Of a DNA stretch of 60,862 nucleotides, positions 30,075 to 39,162 are shown in pieces. The stretch lies in contig NZ_FNZU01000016.1 in NCBI RefSeq assembly GCF_900109325.1, positions 1 to 60,862 on the forward strand. Reading direction: 5' to 3'. This DNA comes from Alkalibacterium pelagium (lineage in GTDB: Bacteria > Bacillota > Bacilli > Lactobacillales > Carnobacteriaceae_A). The translations under genes and the position numbers were made by a program. The number at the start of each line of letters is the position of its first letter. The stretch's first letter is position 1. Under the pieces are notes generated by a model. It did not search any database and was not told the DNA's origin. It saw nothing but the letters and a program-made list of their open reading frames with translations.

Positions 30075-30112
30075 TTATGATTTTTTTCGTCAGCATCGGT
30101 TATTTATTCTTG

Positions 30113-30152
30113 AAAAAAAAAGAAAAGAGACCCGTCTGCTGAGGGTCTCTTC
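30113..30152 (-). terminator. Terminator after pyc
   Basis: 9-bp stem AAGAGACCC/GGGTCTCTT (30125-30133 with 30143-30151), then TTCTTTTTTTTT on the minus strand. Confidence 0.9.
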
Positions 30153-30162
30153 ACTAAAACTG

Positions 30163-33100
30163 TTATTTGGTTTCGATTTCGACAAGCAGATCGTTCGACT
30201 GGATCTGATCGCCTTCTTTAACAAATAAGCGCTCAACTCGTCCGGCAATTGACGAACGGATCGTCGTTTCCATTTTCATTGCCTCAGTAATGACGATTGG
30301 TGCACCTTTTTCAACTTTGTCGCCACGCTTGACCAGAACCTGAAGAACAGACCCGGGCATCGTTGCACCAATGTGTCCTTTATTGGATGGTTCAGCTTTC
30401 TTCCTCACCGCTTTGGTAGTCGTTACACTCTTGTCCTGAATCTCGATCTGACGGCCCTGGCCGTTCAGTTCAAAGTAAAGGGTACGGTTACCTTCCAGAT
30501 CAGGATCACCAATCTGATTCAACTTGATGATCAGTGTTTTCCCTTTTTCAAGGGTCACTTCGATCTGTTCACCCATACGCATGCCGTAGAAGAAGGTCGG
30601 TGTATCGAACTTATTCACTTCGCCATACATGTTGTAGAAGAAGGTATAATCCAGGAAGACCTGTGGATACATGATATAACTGATGACCTCTTCCATGCTC
30701 GGTTCTCTGTCCAGATGTTCAGCCAGTTCAGCCTTGACCTTCTCGAAATCAAGCGGCTGCTTGTATTCTCCTGGTCTTTTCTCAAGAGGTTTGTCTCCCT
30801 TAAGAACGATTTCCTGAAGACGTTTCGGGAATCCCCCTTCAGGTCTTCCTAGCTCACCTTTAAAGAAGCTGACAACTGATTTAGGAAAATCAATATCCTC
30901 TCCTTTATCATAAATGTCCTGCTCAGTCAGATCATTCTGAATCATGAACAGAGCCATGTCCCCGACCACTTTGGAGGATGGTGTTACTTTGACGATGTCT
31001 CCAAACATGTGGTTAACGACAGTATAAGCGGCTTTGATATCATCCCAGCGGTCCTCAAGTCCGACGCCTTTAGCCTGTTGTTTCAGGTTGGTATACTGTC
31101 CACCCGGCATCTGGTGAGTGTAAACTTCAGTAGATGCTGCCGGCATGCCTTCTTCAAAATCAGCATAATATTTACGCGTATCTTCCCAGTACCGGTTCAG
31201 CTGCTCTACATTCTGTATATTGAAATTAGGCGCATGGAAGGTCCCTTCCAGTGCATAGTACAGACTGCTCATACTCGGCTGACTGGTTTTTCCACTTAAT
31301 GCACTCTGAGCGACATCGACAACATCAACACCGGCACGGATGGCCGCACCATAGGTATAAACCCCATTCCCACTCGTGTCATGCATATGCAGATGAATCG
31401 GAATCTTCACAGTATTTTTCAGCTCACCGATCAGACGGTAGGCAGCATGCGGTTTAAGCAGTCCGGCCATATCTTTAATGGCAAGGATATGTGCCCCCAT
31501 TGCTTCCAGTTCTTTAGCCATACGCTTGTAGTAATCCATCGTATACTTGGTCTGAGACGGATCGTTCAAGTCACCCGTGTAGCAGATGGCTGTTTCTGCG
31601 ATCTTGTTCTCATCCCTGACATACTGAATGCTTTTTTCCATCTGAGGAAGCCAGTTCAGGCTGTCAAAAATTCTAAATACATCTATTCCATTGGCTGCGG
31701 CCAGACGGATGAACTCCTGAAGCACATTATCCGGCAGATTTTCATACCCAACGCCGTTCGATCCTCTGAAGAGCATCTGGAATAAAGTGTTCGGCATTTT
31801 CTGACGGAGTTTTCTCAGACGCTCCCATGGGTCTTCAGTCAGGAAGCGGTAAGACACATCAAATGTAGCGCCCCCCCACATTTCCAGAGAGAAGAGTTCA
31901 GGTATCGCCTGTTCCGTCTGTTCAGCTATTGCCAGCATGTCTTTAGAACGCATGCGTGTTGCCAGCAGACTCTGGTGGGCATCTCTGAACGTCGTATCTG
32001 TCATCAGGACTGAGTTCTGTTCTTTAAGCCACTGGGCCACTGCTTCAGGACCATCTGAATCAAGAATATGTTTAGGATAGACGATATCTTCAGAAGGAAG
32101 GATCAGTTTCTCCGGCATTCTTGGCTTTTTATAAGCTTTTTTCTCTACTTTCCCGATTCCCGGGAAGCCATTGACCGTTACATTTCCGATATACTGTAGA
32201 GATTTATTCCCTCTGTCTCTCAGCTTTGAATACTCGAAAAGTTCCGGTGTTTCATCAATAAATCGTGTCGTCGCTTTCCCTGAAGAAAACTCAGGGTGCT
32301 TGAGTACGTTGATCAGGAAGGGAATATTAGTTTTTACGCCTCGAATTCTGAATTCGATCAGAGACCGTGTCATTTTCTGAACAGCTTTTTCATAGTCCAT
32401 TGCCTGAACAGACAGTTTAACTAAAAGTGAATCGAAAAATGGAGTAACGACTGACCCCTGGAAGCCATTCCCTGCATCCAGTCGGATACCAAATCCACCC
32501 GGTGAGCGGTACGTATTGATTTTCCCAGTATCAGGAAGGAAATTATTTACTGGATCTTCAGTTGTGATCCGGCACTGAATTGCTGCACCGTTCAGTCGGA
32601 TATCTTCCTGATGAGGCAGTCCGACTTCTTCAAACAGATTTTTTCCTTGAGCGATCAGAATCTGACTCTGTACGATATCGATTCCGGTGACCATTTCAGT
32701 GATCGTGTGCTCAACTTGCACACGGGGGTTTACTTCAATAAAGAAAAATTCATCGTTTTCAAGCAGAAACTCCACTGTCCCTGCGTTGACATAGTCGACA
32801 TGCTTCATAAGTTTGACCGCTGTCTGGCATAGCTCTTCTCTCACTGAAGGAGACAGGTCTACACATGGAGCTACTTCAACTACTTTCTGGTGACGTCTCT
32901 GAACAGAACAGTCTCGTTCATACAAATGGACAATATTCCCATGACTGTCACCTAGGATTTGAACTTCGATATGTTTGGGGTTTGAAATATAGCGTTCGAC
33001 ATAAATGTCATCACGACCAAATGCCGCTTTCGCCTCACTTCTTGCCCGTTCAAATCCTTCTTCAGCTTCATTCTCGTCGTGGGCTACACGCATACCGCGT

Positions 33101-33594
33101 CCCCCACCACCTAAAGCAGCTTTCATCATGATCGGGTATCCGAATGTGCGACCGAATGCCTTGACCTCATCAACACTGTTGACCGGACCGTCTGTTCCTG
33201 GAATAGTAGGAATGCCTGCTTCTTTAGCTACTTCCTTAGCTTTCAGTTTATCTCCAAAAACATCCAGATGACGCGCTTCGGGACCGATGAAAATGATCCC
33301 TTCCTCTTCACAGCGTTCTGCAAAGCCCAGATTTTCAGATAAAAATCCGTATCCTGGATGAATCGCTTCAGCACCCGAATCTTTAGCAATGGCGATAATG
33401 CTTTCAATGTCCAAGTACGCATCGATGGGCTTCTTTCCTTCTCCCACCAGGTATGCTTCATCTGCTTTAAACCGGTGAACGCTCGCTTCGTCTTCCTGAG
33501 CATATATAGCGACCGTTGAAATACTTAATTCATGCAGGGCTCTAAATATTCGGATAGCAATTTCGCCCCTGTTGGCGACCAATACTTTCTTCAT
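30163..33594 (-). CDS. pyc: Pyruvate carboxylase
   Basis: Biotin enzyme converting pyruvate, bicarbonate and ATP to oxaloacetate, supplying aspartate and C4 acids. 1143 residues, full length. In order: biotin carboxylase domain (RGEIAIRIFRA at the start, ATP-grasp MMKAALGGGGRGMRV), carboxyltransferase domain (TDTTFRDAHQSLLATR near residue 530; HLHMHDTSGNG), and biotin carboxyl carrier domain at the C terminus with EAMKMET, biotinyl Lys at about 1107. Good RBS (GAGGTG). Monocistronic. Activity depends on biotin loading by a BirA outside the window. Confidence 0.97.
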   Translation of the reverse strand: MKKVLVANRGEIAIRIFRALHELSISTVAIYAQEDEASVHRFKADEAYLVGEGKKPIDAYLDIESIIAIAKDSGAEAIHPGYGFLSENLGFAERCEEEGIIFIGPEARHLDVFGDKLKAKEVAKEAGIPTIPGTDGPVNSVDEVKAFGRTFGYPIMMKAALGGGGRGMRVAHDENEAEEGFERARSEAKAAFGRDDIYVERYISNPKHIEVQILGDSHGNIVHLYERDCSVQRRHQKVVEVAPCVDLSPSVREELCQTAVKLMKHVDYVNAGTVEFLLENDEFFFIEVNPRVQVEHTITEMVTGIDIVQSQILIAQGKNLFEEVGLPHQEDIRLNGAAIQCRITTEDPVNNFLPDTGKINTYRSPGGFGIRLDAGNGFQGSVVTPFFDSLLVKLSVQAMDYEKAVQKMTRSLIEFRIRGVKTNIPFLINVLKHPEFSSGKATTRFIDETPELFEYSKLRDRGNKSLQYIGNVTVNGFPGIGKVEKKAYKKPRMPEKLILPSEDIVYPKHILDSDGPEAVAQWLKEQNSVLMTDTTFRDAHQSLLATRMRSKDMLAIAEQTEQAIPELFSLEMWGGATFDVSYRFLTEDPWERLRKLRQKMPNTLFQMLFRGSNGVGYENLPDNVLQEFIRLAAANGIDVFRIFDSLNWLPQMEKSIQYVRDENKIAETAICYTGDLNDPSQTKYTMDYYKRMAKELEAMGAHILAIKDMAGLLKPHAAYRLIGELKNTVKIPIHLHMHDTSGNGVYTYGAAIRAGVDVVDVAQSALSGKTSQPSMSSLYYALEGTFHAPNFNIQNVEQLNRYWEDTRKYYADFEEGMPAASTEVYTHQMPGGQYTNLKQQAKGVGLEDRWDDIKAAYTVVNHMFGDIVKVTPSSKVVGDMALFMIQNDLTEQDIYDKGEDIDFPKSVVSFFKGELGRPEGGFPKRLQEIVLKGDKPLEKRPGEYKQPLDFEKVKAELAEHLDREPSMEEVISYIMYPQVFLDYTFFYNMYGEVNKFDTPTFFYGMRMGEQIEVTLEKGKTLIIKLNQIGDPDLEGNRTLYFELNGQGRQIEIQDKSVTTTKAVRKKAEPSNKGHIGATMPGSVLQVLVKRGDKVEKGAPIVITEAMKMETTIRSSIAGRVERLFVKEGDQIQSNDLLVEIETK

Positions 33595-33712
33595 TAAGTC
33601 TTCACCTCAACCTTATCTGATTTGACTATTTATCATTCTATTTTAACCTTACTCTCTATTTTACCAGAGATTGGCTCCATAAGAAAAAACTATTTTTCAT
33701 TGTGTCAGAAAT

Positions 33713-33742
33713 CAAAAAGGAATGCCATCGAAAGGCATTCCA
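33713..33742 (-). terminator. Terminator after the interrupted diguanylate cyclase
   Basis: 8-bp stem GGAATGCC/GGCATTCC (33719-33726 with 33734-33741), followed on the minus strand by TTTTTG. It lies beyond the second in-frame stop at 33773, consistent with the gene originally extending to there. Confidence 0.85.
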
Positions 33743-33772
33743 TTCCAGCTCGCTATACTTCAGAATATGTAT

Positions 33773-34861
33773 TCAGTATATTATCACATTCCTGCCTTTT
33801 TCTTTTGCGCGATAAAGTTTGTCGTCAGCTGCTGAAGCCAGATCTTCAATCTAATCGACTGTTGATGGGTACTGGCTGATACCTACAGATATAGATGTAA
33901 ATACTGTAGCAGACACACTGACTTCAAATGGTGTTACAGCCACACGCTTACGGCAACCTTCCATAAGGGTAATCACTTTTCCTAATGAGGCTGAAGGAAA
34001 GAGTGCCGCAAACTCTTCGCCACCTTTTCTGAAGACATAGGCGTCTTCTCCCAACATGTCTTCAAATAATTTAGCTAGTTCAACTAGAACAAAATCACCT
34101 GCTGTATGCCCATATTCGTCATTAAGTGACTTGAAATGATCGATATCGATCATGGCCATGGAAAGCGACGATCCCTGCTCTTTTACTTTTTGACTATAGC
34201 GGTCAATAATCTCATTATACGTCCTGACATTCTTCAATCCGGTCAGGAAATCGATCGATGATTCTATTTCATATTTTCTAAGTAAGTACTCAGACAAGCG
34301 AAGATAATTCATAAGAAAAATAGAAAACAGCCCGCCAGTAACCGACAGAATATAAAAGCCTATAAGGATCGGCGAGGTCCATGTTATTTCCTCCACATTA
34401 ACGATGTACGTTGATGCATACAGAACGGTCGCCAGAATGATCATGCAGGTCCCTTTGAGTCTCAGGCTGTCCTTTTCTGTCCAGAGACGATTGATTAGCA
34501 TCAGCCCCATCAGGAGGATAATACTGACCAGCAATGTACTCCAGGCTGATGCACTCACCCCGAAGAAAAATCGTGCCAGACCTATAATAACTGTAGTAAC
34601 ACCCGCTGCTTCTTTCCCGGAAAATAAGAACATCAGGATGACCGGGATAAATCTGAAATCGACAATCGTATCCTGAGAGAGAGCAACTGAAAAATGCATC
34701 AGGACGATACCCATTACGCCTCCCAGCAGCCCATCCAGCATACCAGTTAGTTTAAATGACTGTTTCCGCTGATTCCTGCTCCATCTGATTTTCATAAATA
34801 TGAATAGAAGAGAGATGACTAAACTAAGATTGATAATCAAGTCTTCGAGAAGACTATACAT
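33773..34861 (-). pseudogene. Membrane diguanylate cyclase (GGDEF) interrupted by an in-frame amber codon
   Basis: A reading frame of 336 codons from 34861 stops at a TAG (33851-33853). The same frame then continues for 25 codons reading IEDLASAADDKLYRAKEKGRN... to a TGA at 33773. That continuation is the conserved last helix of GGDEF domains (compare MIEKADAALYESKNAGRN in the next gene). The N terminus is a multi-helix 5TM-5TMR_LYT-type sensor; the GGDEF site is RKGGEEF, with DIDHFKSLND and FLTGL present. Truncation removes a conserved structural element, so the product is probably inactive unless the stop is read through or is a sequencing error. RBS AAAGGAAGG. Confidence 0.75.
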
Positions 34862-34897
34862 ATTTCCCTTCCTTTCAAGGCTGGTTGAGTGAACCGA

Positions 34898-35977
34898 TCA
34901 GAAACTGACTCGATTTCTTCCAGCATTTTTTGATTCATACAATGCCGCATCTGCTTTTTCGATCATGCCTTTTGTCTCGTTAATTGTTTCAGGATAAACA
35001 GCTGCGCCAATCGAAATAGTCATCCTGATCGTTGTTTCTTCAGATAAACTGAAAGCAGTGTCTTCAACTGACTGTCTGATACGCTCGGCTAAAGACAGCG
35101 CTCCTGAGCGGTCATACCCGTTTAGGATAACTGTAAACTCTTCCCCGCCTTTTCTGAAGACGGTCCCTTCATTTCCAACAGCAGCTTCAATTATTCTGCT
35201 CATTTCGATAAGTACACTGTCACCTGAAGCATGCCCGTATGTATCATTTATTGACTTGAAGTGGTCGATGTCCAGCATTAAAAGAGCTAGCGACCCTTGT
35301 GTTCTTTTCACCTTCTCACTAGTCATAAGCCATAGTTCATCGAATCGTCTGACATTATAGAGTCCAGTAAGAAAATCTCTGCTTGATTCAGTTTCGTATT
35401 TAGAAAAAAGGTATTCAGATTTTTTCAGGTAATCAACTAAAAAAATAGCTGATACTCCGCCAAGTGTTGAAATGAGCCAGTAAGTCACGGCTAGCGGACC
35501 GACCACACTAAGATCAGCAACCAGTACAGCCAGAAAATATGTGACGACCGCGTTAGAAAAAAACGTCAATGTCAGAGCTTTTGTCATAAGATCCCCATGA
35601 TGAGCCAGCAGCTTCTCGATTATAGAGTACCCAATAAACAGAATCAGTATCATGAAGATGGAGTAGACAGCAGACCGGTTCACACTGATCAGAAATCGGC
35701 TGCTTATGATGAGCACGCTACTGATACTAGCCGGTGTTTTGCCAACGAAGAGGATCAGCAGCATAATGGGAACGTACCTTAGATCCAGTATTGTTTCATC
35801 AGTGACTTGGATAGAGAAAATCATCAGAATGTAGCCCATAAGTCCGCCGCTGAGTCCATCGATCAGGACTCCTTTTAAAGAATAGGCATCTTCATAAGCA
35901 CTTCGCCATCTTAATTTCATATACAAAAAAACCAAAGTCACAACAATACAGATATTTATAAATAAATCGGCTGCCAT
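34898..35977 (-). CDS. Membrane diguanylate cyclase (5TM sensor plus GGDEF)
   Basis: 359 residues. The N-terminal ~185 residues form five or six membrane helices of the 5TM-5TMR_LYT sensor type (segment TVLDLRYVPIM-like: ILDLRYVPIMLLILFVG). The C-terminal GGDEF domain has FLTGLYNVRRFDE, LDIDHFKSINDTYGHASGD, the active site RKGGEEF and the final ADAALYESKNAGRN. It should make c-di-GMP from two GTP at the inner membrane face. The product-inhibition RxxD site five residues before GGEEF is not present. Upstream partner of the interrupted paralogue (37-bp gap), evidently a tandem duplication. RBS GGAG. Confidence 0.88.
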   Translation of the reverse strand: MAADLFINICIVVTLVFLYMKLRWRSAYEDAYSLKGVLIDGLSGGLMGYILMIFSIQVTDETILDLRYVPIMLLILFVGKTPASISSVLIISSRFLISVNRSAVYSIFMILILFIGYSIIEKLLAHHGDLMTKALTLTFFSNAVVTYFLAVLVADLSVVGPLAVTYWLISTLGGVSAIFLVDYLKKSEYLFSKYETESSRDFLTGLYNVRRFDELWLMTSEKVKRTQGSLALLMLDIDHFKSINDTYGHASGDSVLIEMSRIIEAAVGNEGTVFRKGGEEFTVILNGYDRSGALSLAERIRQSVEDTAFSLSEETTIRMTISIGAAVYPETINETKGMIEKADAALYESKNAGRNRVSF

Positions 35978-36107
35978 TTTTCTTCTCCATTCGTCCGCTG
36001 TCTGAAAACAGAATACTTTAATATGTAAACAATCAATACCATTCTATCATCCATATCCGGCTGAATCTCGGGCAGTTCGGATAATTTTATGACATTATTC
36101 GCACAAA

Positions 36108-36156
36108 GACCCTCAACCAAGGAAGGAAACACCTGTCCTTGGTTGAGGGTCACTTT
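36108..36156 (-). terminator. Long hairpin after znuB
   Basis: A 16-bp perfect stem GACCCTCAACCAAGGA (36108-36123) with its complement at 36136-36151. The better T run (ACTTTTTAT) is on the plus side, while the minus side has only TTT, so it may be bidirectional. Immediately follows the znuB stop. Confidence 0.75.
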
Positions 36157-36168
36157 TTATCCTGATAA

Positions 36169-37026
36169 TTAATCAGTATCACCAGTAATATTCCTGCGAC
36201 GGGTCAGTCGTTCATATTGGGAGGCCGAAAACAGTTTCTTTACAGCAGTGGTCAACCCAAAGATGAAAATGAAGATCAGAGTGATCGAGGCGCCCGGTGG
36301 TGTACCGTATTGATACGAGGCGGTCAAACCACTCAGCATTCCGATAACTGCGATACCTATTCCGATAAGGATAACACCATTAAAACTCTTGCTTAAACGC
36401 ATAGATATCGCAGCCGGAAGAACAATGATCGCAGACACAAGCAAGGCCCCTACAATCGGCATGATGACAGCTATCGTCACACCGGTCAGCACGTTGAACA
36501 GAATCGACATGCGCTTGATCGGAAGACCGGCTGTAAATGCTGTATCTTCATCGAACGTCAGAATATACATTGGCTTTCTGAAGACGATGTATAAGATTCC
36601 GATCGCAAGGGTCAAGGCAAGTAGTAGCCAGATCTGCTGCTGACTTATCGTAACTATGGAGCCGAATAAGAACTGATTGATATTCAGTGATCCTCCGCCT
36701 TCATTTAGACCGAGAAGGACCAAAGCGACTGCCATCCCTCCGGACATCAGCATCGCCACGGATATTTCAGAATACGTCCGGTAGATCATTCGAAGGTACT
36801 CAAGTAAGATGGCTACTCCTATCACTACAATAATATTAGTCCATGTCGGGTCGGTGCCTAAAAGCATCCCGAGTGCCACCCCGGCAAGCGATACATGCGA
36901 GAGGGTATCCGCCATTAGTGACTGTCTTCTCAAAATCAGAAAAAGCCCGAGAACCGGTGCGATCAGTGAGATGAGGAATGATGCCTGGAAGGCTCTTTGC
37001 ATGAATCCATAGAAAAACATCTCCAA
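36169..37026 (-). CDS. znuB: Zinc ABC transporter permease (ZnuB/AdcB type)
   Basis: 285 residues with about eight membrane helices of the ABC-3 family (PF00950): [21 protein letters not shown] near the N terminus is the conserved cytoplasmic loop. The start is a TTG at 37026, seven bases after AGGAGG; an ATG two codons later is an alternative. The gene overlaps the 3' end of znuC by 64 bp, with its ribosome binding site inside znuC, so translation is probably coupled. Forms the membrane channel for the zinc uptake system with ZnuC and ZnuA. Confidence 0.93.
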   Translation of the reverse strand: MEMFFYGFMQRAFQASFLISLIAPVLGLFLILRRQSLMADTLSHVSLAGVALGMLLGTDPTWTNIIVVIGVAILLEYLRMIYRTYSEISVAMLMSGGMAVALVLLGLNEGGGSLNINQFLFGSIVTISQQQIWLLLALTLAIGILYIVFRKPMYILTFDEDTAFTAGLPIKRMSILFNVLTGVTIAVIMPIVGALLVSAIIVLPAAISMRLSKSFNGVILIGIGIAVIGMLSGLTASYQYGTPPGASITLIFIFIFGLTTAVKKLFSASQYERLTRRRNITGDTD

Positions 37027-37679
37027 GGGGAATCCTCCTTCCGTATCAGTTCGATATGTTTATTTGCGTATTGACGAAGCTCTTCATGATCATGCGTCAC
37101 CATCAATATGCCTTTTCCGTGATCCTGACTGTTATGCTTGAGCAGGCGGTAAAATTCTTCACGAGAATGGCTGTCCATACCTGTGGTCGGTTCATCCAGC
37201 ACAAAGAGATCAGGGTCCGTTGCAAATACACGAGCGATCGAAATGCGCTGCTTCTGACCCCCGGACAGTTCACCTATTTTCTTGTGACGCATATCCCACA
37301 TACCTACAGATTCCAGAGAGCGTCTGACGTGTTCCTTATCTTCTTTATCCAGTTTTTTGAACCAGCGTCCTCTAGGGTATCTCCCTGACTGAACGAGTTC
37401 GAGAACAGTACTTGGAAAGCCTGCATTGAATGAAGAAACCTGCTGAGGAACATAGCCAACAACGAGTTTTTCATCCCATCTATTCGTTCTGGATAAAGTT
37501 ACGCTTCCTTTTGACGGTTTGAGAAGCCCCAGGATATTACGTAACAATGTTGTTTTTGCTGCCCCGTTTTCACCAGTCAGCATGACAAAATCACCGGAGT
37601 TCACCTCAAAAGAGATATTTTCCAGGACGGGTTCATCTTCATAATGGAAAGCAAGGTCATCGACTGTAATGTATTGCAT
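36963..37679 (-). CDS. znuC: Zinc ABC transporter ATP-binding protein (ZnuC/AdcC type)
   Basis: 238 residues. Walker A is GENGAAKTT, with Ala in place of the usual second Gly. Walker [12 protein letters not shown], signature [10 protein letters not shown]-loop GYVPQQ, H-loop VTHDHEE. Powers zinc import through ZnuB. The C-terminal ~25 residues ([15 protein letters not shown]...) overlap the znuB start. The RBS AAAGG is moderate and there is no Zur box directly upstream. znuA lies 130 bp upstream behind a hairpin, so znuCB may be expressed by read-through or from its own promoter. Confidence 0.93.
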   Translation of the reverse strand: MQYITVDDLAFHYEDEPVLENISFEVNSGDFVMLTGENGAAKTTLLRNILGLLKPSKGSVTLSRTNRWDEKLVVGYVPQQVSSFNAGFPSTVLELVQSGRYPRGRWFKKLDKEDKEHVRRSLESVGMWDMRHKKIGELSGGQKQRISIARVFATDPDLFVLDEPTTGMDSHSREEFYRLLKHNSQDHGKGILMVTHDHEELRQYANKHIELIRKEDSPWRCFSMDSCKEPSRHHSSSH

Positions 37680-37763
37680 AAATTATCGACCTTTCTTAGA
37701 TAGATTCGCTCTTAAGTATAGCATTTTATCCAGCATTTTTCAGCTGAATCTATGAAAGCAGAA

Positions 37764-37802
37764 GACGAGGTGTGCCATTTGAGACTGCGCACACCTCGCT
37801 GA
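37764..37802 (-). terminator. Hairpin between znuA and znuC
   Basis: 10-bp stem CGAGGTGTGC/GCACACCTCG (37766-37775 with 37789-37798). Minus-strand T content after it is low (TCTTCTGCTTT), so it may be an attenuating hairpin that sets znuA above znuCB. Confidence 0.65.
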
Positions 37803-37807
37803 AAAAT

Positions 37808-39034
37808 TTAATTAATGGACTGTTTCAGTGCTTCCAGATTTTCTCTCATCGCTTCTACATATCCAAGACCTTCAGCTTGCAGTTCATCTGACAAAGTTTC
37901 CAGATCATGGAGTACAGCGGTTTCTGTACCTGTCTCATTTGCGACTGTCTGGGCAATCGCTGAATTTGCTCCCTGCTGATAGTAAATGACCGGCACATCG
38001 TGTTCATTCACCAACTGATTGATTTCGGCTATTCTTGAAGGACTCGGCTCCACTTCTGTGGACAGCCCGCCGATTGCTATCTGATCCAGATCATATCTGC
38101 TCGCAATATAGCCAAAAGCCTGATGCTGTACGACAAAGGTTCTATTTTCTGCATCTTCGAAAGCTTCCAGATAATCTTCATGAAGTGCTGAGAGCTCATT
38201 GATGAACTGGTCTGCATTTTCCTGATAGTTCTCTGCATTCGCCGGATCTGCTTCAATCAGTGCTTCCATGATAAGCAGGACCTGGTCTTGAGCAAGGACA
38301 GGATCAAGCCAGATGTGAGGATCTTCTTCTTCATGGTCATCTATGTGTACATGAGCGACTTCTGATTGTGCCAGTTCGTTTCCATTGCCATCAGTTGCCA
38401 CGGCCTGCACCAGAATATCTTCCTGTTCAATCTGATACTCGAATCGGTCAGATGTCAGATTGTCGATCTGTTCCCATTCACCTTCTGTTTCCGATACATA
38501 CCATTCCCAGTCTTCTGCCTGTTCATACTGAGCCAGCAAAGTAACGGTATCTCCACTGTGGTAATGGCCGGCCAGACCTAACAACTGGACTTCTTCCGGA
38601 AGTTCAGTGACTGAAGCAGCTGAGAGATCTGTTTCATTTCCGTTTGATGCGGGTGAGTCGTAATGACTTTCCGTTCCCAGGCCATCAGCTGTACGGACTA
38701 CTTCCAGTTCTTCATTTTCTATTGTATTCAGTAGACTCGGTACCCAGAATTCCATTTCCTCACTTGTATAAATGAACAGATCTGCATTGTTGATTCCTGC
38801 AATATCCCGAGCACTGGGCTCGTAACTGTGGGGATCTGACCCACCATCTACCATAAGAGAAATATCTGCATGTTCACCAGCCACCTGCTGGGCAAATTCG
38901 TATACAGGATAAAAAGAAGTGACAATTGACAAAGTTTCATCTGATATATCTTCAGAATTTTCAGCTGCACATGCACTTAAACCCACAATCATGAGAATAA
39001 GAGGCAGCAGCACGTATATTTTTTTATTGATCAT
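37808..39034 (-). CDS. znuA: Zinc-binding lipoprotein ZnuA/AdcA with an inserted HYHSG domain
   Basis: About 408 residues. Signal peptide with lipobox LSAC (Cys22), then the cluster A-I solute-binding fold: SDPHSYEP (His69), DPHIWLDP (His240), VVQHQAFGY (His304). Between the two lobes' early strands and DPHIWLDP, where ZnuA proteins usually have a short His-rich loop, residues about 151-232 form an extra domain: LGLAGHYHSGDTVTLLAQY ... DWEWYVSE ... LAQSEVAHVHIDDH. The neighbouring lipoprotein carries the same domain. The ATG at 39034 has AAGGAG upstream; the longer frame is rejected. A Zur box lies upstream. It captures extracellular zinc for ZnuBC. Confidence 0.93.
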   Translation of the reverse strand: MINKKIYVLLPLILMIVGLSACAAENSEDISDETLSIVTSFYPVYEFAQQVAGEHADISLMVDGGSDPHSYEPSARDIAGINNADLFIYTSEEMEFWVPSLLNTIENEELEVVRTADGLGTESHYDSPASNGNETDLSAASVTELPEEVQLLGLAGHYHSGDTVTLLAQYEQAEDWEWYVSETEGEWEQIDNLTSDRFEYQIEQEDILVQAVATDGNGNELAQSEVAHVHIDDHEEEDPHIWLDPVLAQDQVLLIMEALIEADPANAENYQENADQFINELSALHEDYLEAFEDAENRTFVVQHQAFGYIASRYDLDQIAIGGLSTEVEPSPSRIAEINQLVNEHDVPVIYYQQGANSAIAQTVANETGTETAVLHDLETLSDELQAEGLGYVEAMRENLEALKQSIN

Positions 39035-39054
39035 CGTTAACTCCTTGTGGTTGT

Positions 39055-39077
39055 AAATCGTAATCATTACGGTGAAT
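39055..39077 (-). promoter_or_regulatory. Zur box upstream of znuA
   Basis: AAATCGTAATCATTACGGTGAAT, core CGTAAT-C-ATTACG (39059-39071) a perfect palindrome, matching the Bacillus Zur consensus AAATCGTAATNATTACGATTT closely. It lies 21 bp upstream of the znuA ATG and just downstream of the predicted -10. Confidence 0.88.
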
Positions 39078-39079
39078 AA

Positions 39080-39107
39080 AGTATCATGAGTATACATACT
39101 CTGTCAA
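39080..39107 (-). promoter_or_regulatory. znuA promoter with a palindromic spacer
   Basis: -35 TTGACA (39102-39107) and a -10-like GATACT (39080-39085), 16 bp apart. The spacer contains the perfect inverted repeat GAGTAT-AC-ATACTC (39088-39101). The Zur box follows within a few bases. Confidence 0.6.
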
Positions 39108-39124
39108 ATTATAATTTCATAAGA

Positions 39125-39153
39125 GAAGGCAGCCGAATAGATCAGCTGCCTTC
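39125..39153 (-). terminator. Hairpin after the zinc-locus lipoprotein
   Basis: 9-bp stem GAAGGCAGC/GCTGCCTTC (39125-39133 with 39145-39153) directly after the stop. The T run is weak on the minus strand and better on the plus strand. Confidence 0.65.
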
Positions 39154-39162
39154 ATTTTTCAA

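Noticed and set aside
39035-39097. An upstream extension of znuA
   Set aside because: It overlaps the Zur box and promoter; the ATG at 39034 has a proper ribosome binding site and gives a normal signal peptide.
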